Positions 6,462 through 11,027 of a stretch of DNA of 11,027 nt are shown here, piece after piece. A model generated the notes under the pieces. The model was not told the DNA's origin, did no database searches, and was given only the letters and a program-made list of their open reading frames with translations. Made by a program: the position numbers and the translations under genes. The stretch comes from JAQVUB01 sp033809415 (GTDB lineage Bacteria; Verrucomicrobiota; Lentisphaeria; Oligosphaerales; Oligosphaeraceae): the NCBI GenBank assembly GCA_033809415.1, contig JAPXLT010000154.1:1-11027 (forward strand), given 5' to 3'. Every line of letters begins with the position of its first letter. Positions within the stretch are counted from its first letter, which is position 1.

Positions 6462-6488
6462 GCAAAAATAAGAAAATTTTTTAATAAA

Positions 6489-6505
6489 ATGATTTAAAAA
6501 ATCGT
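6489..6505. promoter_or_regulatory. Palindrome ATGATT-N5-AATCGT upstream of the amidohydrolase promoter
   Basis: A 17-bp inverted repeat, 5 of 6 pairs matching, lying 27 bases upstream of TTGACA. Spacing and form are identical to 1872-1888 ahead of the aminotransferase promoter. This is a candidate shared regulator site. Confidence 0.45.
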
Positions 6506-6539
6506 AAGGCACCAGTGAACCTGGATAGGCGAGGAATTC

Positions 6540-6612
6540 TTTTTTTACAACGAAATGCCCGAAAGGACACGAAAAATTTTCGTGTTCATTAGTGTCTTTC
6601 GTTGTAAAAAAA
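6540..6612. repeat. Long hairpin of the CACGAA repeat family in the divergent spacer
   Basis: The outer arms at 6540-6555 and 6597-6612 are perfectly complementary over 16 bp (T-run, ACAACGAAA / TTTCGTTGT, A-run). An inner palindrome at 6567-6585 pairs ACACGAAA with TTTCGTGT. It lies between the divergently transcribed amidohydrolase and DeoR genes, so it is not simply a terminator of either. Its design parallels the hairpin at 9460-9519. Confidence 0.85.
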
Positions 6613-6647
6613 CTGTCACCCAGCTTTAGAAACTCACGTTCTCGAGT

Positions 6648-6667
6648 TGCAAATGAACAAATTTGCA
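6648..6667. promoter_or_regulatory. Inverted repeat TGCAAAT-N6-ATTTGCA, candidate operator
   Basis: A perfect 7+6+7 inverted repeat in the divergent amidohydrolase / DeoR spacer, 129 bases before the DeoR start. Its symmetry and size suit a dimeric repressor. No second copy was seen in the window, so assignment to DeoR is a guess. Confidence 0.4.
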
Positions 6668-6710
6668 TTAGTTTTTATCGTATCCGTGCGGCTCCTTATT
6701 TCTTGGATGG

Positions 6711-6727
6711 ATGATTTTTAGAATAAT
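6711..6727. promoter_or_regulatory. Degenerate palindrome ATGATT-N5-AATAAT before the DeoR gene
   Basis: It has the same 6+5+6 form as the sites at 1872 and 6489, with 5 of 6 pairs. It overlaps a possible -10 box TAGAAT (6719-6724), although no good -35 was seen. If real, it would fit autoregulation by the DeoR protein. Confidence 0.3.
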
Positions 6728-6796
6728 GGGTACGGAATTGGTTAAGGCATCCTTCGGGACTTTCATGGACTTAGTTAAGCGAACAAGGGATTTGCT

Positions 6797-7579
6797 ATGG
6801 GACGGGCACCATTGCGCCGACAGACGAAAATTTTGAATTACCTTCAGGATGTCCCTGAAGTCAGCGTGCCGGAACTGGTGCGATTGACCGGGGCATCGAT
6901 AGCAACGATCCGGCGGGATTTGCTGGATATGGAGAAGAACGGGCTATTGGTGCGCACTTTCGGCGGGGCTCGTTGCGCTGTCCAGCAATCTCTGGTATTG
7001 CGCACATTCGAGCATCGCAGCATGTTGCAGCATGACGAGAAATTGGCCATTGCCGCTGCTGCCGCCGATCTGATCAAGCCGGGGATGACGATCGTCATTG
7101 ACAGCGGAACAACCTGCTGGCACTTTTCGGCACAGCTGAAATTGAAGGAAATAAAACCCCTGCGGATCATTACACCGGCCTTGGCAGTGATTGAAACGCT
7201 AGGAGGTACCGAGGGGATAGAAATCTACCTGGTAGGAGGATTGTTCCGGATTCGCAACCTGGATTTTTGCGGTGCCCTGTCCGCCTCGATCTTCAATAAT
7301 TTCCATGCGGATGCGGCTATTCTGGGCTGTGACAGTTTCATTCCTAATAACGGCGCGTTCTCGCAGGATATAGATTCCGCCGCCATCAGCCAGGCAATGG
7401 TACAATGTGCGGACAAACGCATCTTACTTTGCGACCACAGCAAATTTGCTAAAAAGGGATGTTATCGAATTCTTACATTGCAGGAAATCCACTATGTGGT
7501 AACCGATCAGCCTGACAATGCATTCAAGGATATGCCCTATGAAGTTATTGTTGCCAAACAAAGCCAACCCACAGAATGA
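6797..7579 (+). CDS. DeoR-family transcriptional regulator
   Basis: A 260-residue regulator of standard DeoR length. The N-terminal winged helix-turn-helix spans about 7-58 (SVPELVRLTGASIATIRRDL, then GLLVRTFGGA), the classic DeoR pattern. The C-terminal ligand-binding DeoRC domain shows IDSGTT at 101-106, YLVGG at 144-148, ADAAILGCDS at 171-180 and DHSKF at 213-217. Family members usually act as repressors released by a phosphorylated sugar. AGGG sits eight bases before ATG, supporting the start. It lies divergent from the amidohydrolase gene and 458 bp upstream of the isomerase-kinase pair, so it most likely controls those genes and perhaps the flanking leftward ones. DeoR-type regulators of rhamnose use are known in rhizobia, which fits the kinase here. 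The ligand is inferred. Confidence 0.92.
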   Translation: MGRAPLRRQTKILNYLQDVPEVSVPELVRLTGASIATIRRDLLDMEKNGLLVRTFGGARCAVQQSLVLRTFEHRSMLQHDEKLAIAAAAADLIKPGMTIVIDSGTTCWHFSAQLKLKEIKPLRIITPALAVIETLGGTEGIEIYLVGGLFRIRNLDFCGALSASIFNNFHADAAILGCDSFIPNNGAFSQDIDSAAISQAMVQCADKRILLCDHSKFAKKGCYRILTLQEIHYVVTDQPDNAFKDMPYEVIVAKQSQPTE

Positions 7580-7717
7580 ATGAAAATTCCAGGCGTATTT
7601 CATCCACAGATGGATGCAGATTTCCGGCGCGTTTCAACATAGCCTGATTTTCCTTTTTGAGCTATTCAATCAAATGTGGCAAAAACTCTCGAATGCGAAG
7701 AGAATATATTCACATAA
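7580..7717. other. Post-DeoR spacer carrying a decayed copy of the aminotransferase leader
   Basis: It contains a TTTCATCCACAGATGGATGC motif (about 7598-7617). It then has 7651-7674, matching the aminotransferase leader (1753-1776) at 22 of 24 bases. A GG(T/C)AAAA..CTCTC stretch and an AATATA box (7703-7708) correspond to those near 1817. In this orientation it would drive leftward transcription antisense to the DeoR gene, and no gene follows. No coding signal was seen. Confidence 0.5.
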
Positions 7718-7784
7718 GTGATTTTTATTATCACAATTAGCCATGTTTTACTTGTGCTTTCGATCATAAATGATATATTGATAC
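7718..7784 (+). repeat. 67-bp AT-rich block, copy 2, with palindrome GTGATT-N5-TATCAC
   Basis: A gap-free relative of 1872-1938. It opens with a 17-bp imperfect palindrome (7718-7734). It also holds ATCAT-AA-ATGAT (7763-7774), directly before and overlapping a TATATT box. Here it lies on the promoter side of the isomerase gene. Confidence 0.7.
7752..7779 (+). promoter_or_regulatory. Possible promoter of the isomerase-kinase operon
   Basis: TTGTGC (7752-7757) and TATATT (7774-7779) have a 16-base spacer containing ATCATAAATGAT, a possible operator. The upstream palindrome ends 17 bases before the -35, against 27 in the two leftward genes, a difference of about one helical turn. If used, the transcript would have a leader of about 250 nt made of repeat modules. 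Confidence 0.35.
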
Positions 7785-7792
7785 ATGACCCA

Positions 7793-7850
7793 TTTTTGTC
7801 CACGGAAAACGCGGAAAATTTGTAGGGTTGTTGCTTTGACGGATGAAATG
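7793..7850 (+). repeat. TTTTGTCCACGGAAAA..TTGTTGCTTTGACGGATG module
   Basis: A variant of the composite repeat. TTTTTGTCCACGGAAAACGC and GGAAAATTTGTAGGGTTG lead into TTGCTTTGACGGATGAAATGG. The same modules recur at 10957-11027 (TTTTGTCCACGAAAAGCACGG, then TTTGATGGATGGAATTG). The TTGTTGCT..GACGGATG part is shared with 1947-2061 and 4903-5010. Confidence 0.75.
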
Positions 7851-7898
7851 GCATGCGGATTTGCGGTTTGGTTTGTTGGTGCCTCCGACGGATCCGTT

Positions 7899-8001
7899 GT
7901 CCGTGTCCTGTCCGTGTCCCGTCCGTGTCCCGTCCGTGTCCCGTCCGTGTCCTGTCCGTGTCCTTCCCGTCCGTGTCCCGTCCGTGTCCCGTCCGTGTTC
8001 A
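7899..8001 (+). repeat. 11-bp minisatellite, GTCCGTGTNNN x9, in the isomerase leader
   Basis: Nine units with invariant GTCCGTGT and trailing CCT, CCC, CCC, CCC, CCT, CCT, CCC, CCC, TCA. A 4-base TCCC insertion follows the sixth unit. It ends 36 bases before the isomerase ATG, just before a run of eight C (8003-8010). Except at its last base, the array is free of A on the plus strand, so its RNA would be rich in C, U and G with little self-pairing. The isomerase frame stays open through it up to an ATG at 7843. Confidence 0.9.
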
Positions 8002-8026
8002 TCCCCCCCCTCTTCAAGAAAAGAAA

Positions 8027-8030
8027 AGGA
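8027..8030 (+). promoter_or_regulatory. Ribosome binding site fixing the isomerase start
   Basis: AGGA within AAGAAAAGGA, seven bases before ATG 8038. It decides against an in-frame upstream ATG at 7843 that would add 65 residues translated from repeat sequence. Confidence 0.75.
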
Positions 8031-8037
8031 CTCATTG

Positions 8038-9447
8038 ATGTTCAAGGCATTGCAGAAACCGCGTGTAGTTTATCTTGGCTTGTCTTTGGAATTGTATCAG
8101 ACCGCAATGGCGTCGTATATGGAGCGTTGGGGCAAGGTTTTTGACTGTTGGTGTCAACAACTTTCGCAACTGGCGGAAATCGTATATTCGCGCACCTGCT
8201 ATACGGAAAGCGACATGGCCGAAGCGGTGGCGGGATTTGCGAACTTGGCGCCTGATGCGATTGTGATGTCTCCGCTATCCTATACAGCCAGCCTGACGAG
8301 TGTTCCGTTCATTCAGGATTGCGGCATTCCAATCATCCTCTGGAGCACGCAATTTGCCGACCGGATCAATGAGGATTACCGGCCCGAGGACCTCAGCATG
8401 AATCATACGGTGCAGGGAACTCAGGACATCACCAATGTGCTCTTCCAGCGCGGCGTCGATTTTGCGGTGGTCACTGGCCATTACCAGGATGAAGCGAGCA
8501 ATGCCAGGCTGGCTGATTGCTTGATTGCGGCGCGAGCCGCTCGGCTGGCACGCAAAATCCGCACCGTTTCCCTGGGTGGCATGTTTAAGGGGATGGGAGA
8601 CTTTGAATTTGACGCCGCACAGGCAACTCGGCAGTGGGGACCGGAATTCTTCTCTGCGACAATCGACGAATTCAGGGAAGAATTCATGGCTTCAGATGAC
8701 CGTGAATTGGAGGAATTGCGGCAGCAGGACTTGAATATTTATGAAGTCGCCCCGGAATTAAGCCGAGAAACCCATCTCGAATCCCTGCGCGGATACCTGG
8801 CTTTGCGAGGCTTGCTGAAAAAGTATCAGGCCGATGCCTTCACGATGAATTTTCTCAACCTGATCAAAGAACCCAAATGTCCCGGGCTGCCTTTTTATGC
8901 CATCAACCGCCTGATGGCGGAAGGCATGGGATATGCGGGGGAAGGAGATGCCTTGCGGGCGGCACTAATGGCGCACTTGCGCCAGCTCGCCGGCATGGCC
9001 AATTTCACGGAAATTTACACGGTGGATTTCAAGCGCGATATCATGCTGATGTCGCACATGCAGGAATGCAATCCCGCCTTTGCCCGACGTGACCGCAAAA
9101 TCAAATTGCGGCACAAGAATTTCTGGGCGCCGGGAGTGCCGCCTTACTGCGGGATGTATTTTACCTTGGAACCAGGCGAAACAACCCTGGTCACCTTGAC
9201 TTGCGACGGGAAAGACGGCTTCCGCTACATCGCCTTTACTGGAACCATTCAGGATGCGGAGCTGTTCCCCAATTATGACCGGCCCTACTGGCTGCTGCAT
9301 AGCCCAGGCAACGTATCGGAATTGCTCGACCGTTACAGCCTGGCCGGAGGCACCCATCACCTGATCGCCTTGCCCGGCAATCAGATCGCCAAACTCAAAC
9401 GCTTAGCTTTCTGGCAAAAATTTGATTTCTTCGATGTTACGAAATGA
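8038..9447 (+). CDS. L-arabinose/L-fucose-isomerase-family sugar isomerase (AraA-like)
   Basis: A 469-residue ketol isomerase of the L-arabinose/L-fucose isomerase superfamily, converting an aldose to a ketose in the cytoplasm with a divalent metal. The resemblance is closest to AraA: VVTGHYQD (144-151), GYAGEGD (298-304), FTEIYTVDF (323-331), MLMSHMQECNP (336-346) and AGGTHHLIAL (436-445). Candidate active-site residues are Glu302, Glu325, His340 and His440 or His441, corresponding to the Glu-Glu-His-His set of E. coli AraA. The length is slightly below the roughly 500 of AraA. The start at 8038 has a good ribosome binding site. The kinase follows 93 bp downstream, probably in the same operon. 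A RhaB-like partner rather than an AraB-like one makes L-rhamnose, L-fucose or a related sugar as likely as L-arabinose; RhaA itself is a different family. Substrate unresolved. Confidence 0.85.
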   Translation: MFKALQKPRVVYLGLSLELYQTAMASYMERWGKVFDCWCQQLSQLAEIVYSRTCYTESDMAEAVAGFANLAPDAIVMSPLSYTASLTSVPFIQDCGIPIILWSTQFADRINEDYRPEDLSMNHTVQGTQDITNVLFQRGVDFAVVTGHYQDEASNARLADCLIAARAARLARKIRTVSLGGMFKGMGDFEFDAAQATRQWGPEFFSATIDEFREEFMASDDRELEELRQQDLNIYEVAPELSRETHLESLRGYLALRGLLKKYQADAFTMNFLNLIKEPKCPGLPFYAINRLMAEGMGYAGEGDALRAALMAHLRQLAGMANFTEIYTVDFKRDIMLMSHMQECNPAFARRDRKIKLRHKNFWAPGVPPYCGMYFTLEPGETTLVTLTCDGKDGFRYIAFTGTIQDAELFPNYDRPYWLLHSPGNVSELLDRYSLAGGTHHLIALPGNQIAKLKRLAFWQKFDFFDVTK

Positions 9448-9459
9448 AAGAAGACATAT

Positions 9460-9519
9460 TTTTTAACCACGAAAGGCACGAAAAAATTCGTGTCTTTTCG
9501 TGCCTTTCGTTGTTAAAAA
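9460..9519. repeat. Long CACGAA-family hairpin between isomerase and kinase
   Basis: Arms 9460-9484 and 9495-9519 pair over 25 bp with one mismatch (TTTTTAAC, one variable base, ACGAAAGGCACGAAAA and its complement), with a 10-base loop. It starts 12 bases after the isomerase stop and ends 21 bases before the kinase ATG. No U-tract follows, so it is a poor classical terminator. It may act like an intercistronic stability or processing hairpin. CCTTTTTGGATATCCGG after it resembles the CCTTTTTGGACACGG element end at 5015-5029. Confidence 0.9.
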
Positions 9520-9540
9520 CCTTTTTGGATATCCGGTAAA

Positions 9541-10842
9541 ATGAAATCACAATCTCATATTGCCATTGACCTTGGTGCAGGCAGCGGTCGAATCATGATC
9601 GGAACCCGGCGCAAGAATGAAATCCAGTTGGTGGAAGCGGCCCGCTTCAGCCATCTGATGAAATCGGTCGATGGCGTCCTTTGCTGGGATTATCAAGGCC
9701 TATCGAGTAATTTGATCGACGCTTTGCATGTTGCTTGCAGTAAACTTGATGCCGTGCCACAGTCAATCAGCTGTGATTCCTGGGCGCAGGACTTTGCCCT
9801 TCTGGATGCCAACGGTAAGGTATGCGGCAAAATCGTCAGTTACCGCGAGCAGCGCACTGCCGATATGCCGCAGCACATCACCGCCATGATCCCCCCTGAA
9901 GAATTACAATCCCGAATCGGACGGAAAACCGTAGGCAGTTTTTCCACCTTGGCGCAACTCAAATTCCTGGCGGAGCAGGAACCCGATTTGCTTGATCGTG
10001 CATCGACATTGCTGCACATCGCCGATCTGATCCATTACGAACTGTGCGAGAACGCGGTTTCAAACTGGGCACTTGCCTCTGTTTCCCAGTTGATGAACAT
10101 TCAAACGCAGACCTGGGATGCCGAAATGCTGGAGAAACTCCGAATACCTACTCATTTCCTCGGCAAGATCGCTTCCGGGAGCATCATCGGTCAGGTCAAT
10201 GATTCACGTTTTCCGGCAATTCTTCAGGGAGTCCCGGTTGTTTCCGGGGTCGGGCACGACACGGCGGCGGCATTTCTGGCCGTTGATTCAGCGCCTGATG
10301 CCTTTTTTCTTTCACTGGGCACGTGGGCCATGCTTGGGCATCAGCATGATGCAGGCAAGCCCTTCCCGGAGGGAGCCAATCCACTGGGCATCGTTCCCGG
10401 TCTCTGGACTGCTTTCCGCGGACTCCCCGGGATGTGGCTGCAGCAGCAGTGCATCCAGCATTGGGAAAAGCAAAGAATTTTCCCCGGCTATGCCGCTTTT
10501 GATGCCGCCGTGGACGCATCTGGTTGCAAAGGAGTCTTTGACCCGACTTCACCGGAATTGTTCAGCCCCGCCGACATGCCTGCCGCAATCCAGGAGCTTT
10601 GCGACCGGAACCACTCCGAAATTCCAGTCACGCCCGGCGATTTCGGAAAAGTGATCAACCGGAGCCTAGCGGAGTGCTACGCCCAAGCCGCCGGGCAGAC
10701 AGGCAAGCTGATAGTTACCGGCGGGGGCATAAACAATGCCCCGCTGATGAAAGAATTGTCAGCCCGGTTCGCCATCTGCAAGGGTCCCTGCGAAGCAACT
10801 GCATTAGGCAATATCAAAGCCCAGATCATCGCACTTTCCTAA
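9541..10842 (+). CDS. rhaB: Rhamnulokinase-like FGGY carbohydrate kinase, short at the C-terminus
   Basis: A 433-residue FGGY-family sugar kinase that would phosphorylate a ketose with ATP. RhaB-like marks: IAIDLGAGSGR (7-17), CDSWAQDFALLD (78-89; E. coli RhaB has IDTWGVDFVLLD), GHDTAAA (238-244) with catalytic-base candidate Asp240, LSLGTWAMLG (257-266), GMWLQQ (297-302), IVTGGGINN (391-399) and GPCEATALGNI (415-425). It stops just after the ALGNI helix. RhaB of E. coli (489 residues) continues for nearly 50 more, so the last helical part is absent. A repeat begins about 40 bp after the stop. No strong Shine-Dalgarno precedes ATG. Together with the isomerase it forms a two-step sugar-entry unit under DeoR. 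L-rhamnulose is the likeliest substrate, but L-ribulose or L-fuculose cannot be excluded. Confidence 0.85.
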   Translation: MKSQSHIAIDLGAGSGRIMIGTRRKNEIQLVEAARFSHLMKSVDGVLCWDYQGLSSNLIDALHVACSKLDAVPQSISCDSWAQDFALLDANGKVCGKIVSYREQRTADMPQHITAMIPPEELQSRIGRKTVGSFSTLAQLKFLAEQEPDLLDRASTLLHIADLIHYELCENAVSNWALASVSQLMNIQTQTWDAEMLEKLRIPTHFLGKIASGSIIGQVNDSRFPAILQGVPVVSGVGHDTAAAFLAVDSAPDAFFLSLGTWAMLGHQHDAGKPFPEGANPLGIVPGLWTAFRGLPGMWLQQQCIQHWEKQRIFPGYAAFDAAVDASGCKGVFDPTSPELFSPADMPAAIQELCDRNHSEIPVTPGDFGKVINRSLAECYAQAAGQTGKLIVTGGGINNAPLMKELSARFAICKGPCEATALGNIKAQIIALS

Positions 10843-10880
10843 TAAAACGCTTATTCTACAAATTAGGAGAGCAAGCATCA

Positions 10881-10915
10881 TTCACAACCGGGACGGTTGC
10901 GCTACTTTTTAAACC
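10881..10915 (-). repeat. CAACCGTCCCGGTTG stem-loop module, third copy
   Basis: TTCACAACCGGGACGGTTGC then GCTACTTTTTAAACC matches 4905-4939 almost base for base and is the reverse complement of 2027-2061. The stem (10885-10890 with 10894-10899) has a 3-base loop. It lies 38 bases after the kinase stop. Confidence 0.8.
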
Positions 10916-10956
10916 TAAAAAAAGCAGTTGACTTTTTCCATTGATCGGCAATCAGA

Positions 10957-11027
10957 TTTTTTTTGTCCACGAAAAGCACGGAAAACTCGGAAAATTTGTA
11001 GAAGCGTTACTTTGATGGATGGAATTG
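10957..11027 (+). repeat. TTTTGTCCACGAAAA..TTTGATGGATGG module, cut by the window end
   Basis: It matches 7793-7850 in order and largely in sequence (TTTTGTCCACG, GGAAAATTTGTAG, TTTGAtGGATG). It faces the opposite way from the stem-loop module at 10881-10915. By analogy with the copy at 7793, a GTCCGTGT array may follow beyond the window. Confidence 0.7.

Noticed and set aside
7748..8045. Proteins rich in TRTGHGRDTDG or PSVSRPCPVRV repeats on either strand
   Set aside because: An 11-bp repeat without stop codons is open in many frames and gives repetitive peptides. Only the frame joined to the isomerase has a real gene, and its start is fixed at 8038.
9460..9519. Intrinsic terminator after the isomerase gene
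   Set aside because: The stem is strong, but no U-tract follows and the kinase gene starts 21 bases later. The identical hairpin type also occurs in a divergent promoter spacer. It is kept as a repeat hairpin.
10843..10920. Frameshifted kinase C-terminus continuing past the stop
   Set aside because: None of the three forward frames gives a sequence resembling a rhamnulokinase tail. One open frame just translates the CAACCG repeat (FTTGTVALLFKP).

Overview
The window looks like a chromosomal sugar-catabolism region from an environmental or gut anaerobe of the PVC superphylum, most likely Lentisphaerota (Victivallales-like) or Kiritimatiellota. This is an inference. It rests on the gene set (a signal-less GH106-like glycosidase, AraA-type isomerase, RhaB-like kinase and amidohydrolase, all in long repeat-filled spacers) and on the interspersed AACCACGAA-type repeats, not on any marker gene. 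No rRNA, tRNA, transposase, integrase or CRISPR array was seen.

Layout. The left part holds three separate leftward genes: a class III aminotransferase (404-1738), a large GH106-like glycoside hydrolase (2158-4488) and an amidohydrolase_2 protein (5006-6379). The right part holds three rightward genes: a DeoR-family regulator (6797-7579), an L-arabinose/L-fucose-isomerase-type sugar isomerase (8038-9447) and a rhamnulokinase-like FGGY kinase (9541-10842). A plausible joint role is release of a deoxy- or pentose sugar from a glycoside, isomerisation to the ketose and phosphorylation, with DeoR sensing a phosphorylated intermediate. The aldolase or epimerase, the transporter and any link to the aminotransferase are not in the window.

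Every intergenic region is about 90-520 bp and filled with a composite interspersed repeat family. Its modules are (i) an 11-bp minisatellite with fixed core GTCCGTGT plus a variable trinucleotide (1-76, 289-343, 2130-2160, 7899-8001); (ii) AACCACGAA / CACGAAAA modules, two of which form long hairpins (6540-6612, 9460-9519); (iii) a TTGTTGCT..GACGGATG module linked to a CAACCGTCCCGGTTG stem-loop (about 1947-2061, 4903-5010, with partial copies at 7793-7850, 10881-10915 and 10957-11027); and (iv) ends of type AGACCGTGTCC that abut or supply stop codons. One 473-bp segment (4563-5035) is bounded by 24-bp inverted repeats. The left edge (1-343) is itself a large inverted structure with minisatellite arms.

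The most interesting signals are the GTCCGTGT+NNN arrays, including one sitting in the probable 5' leader of the isomerase; repeat ends at three of the six stop codons; a palindrome (RTGATT-N5-AATCRT) found at identical distance from the predicted -35 boxes of the aminotransferase and amidohydrolase genes; and a duplicated promoter/leader block shared by the aminotransferase and isomerase regions. All rest on reading by eye, without alignments or folding.
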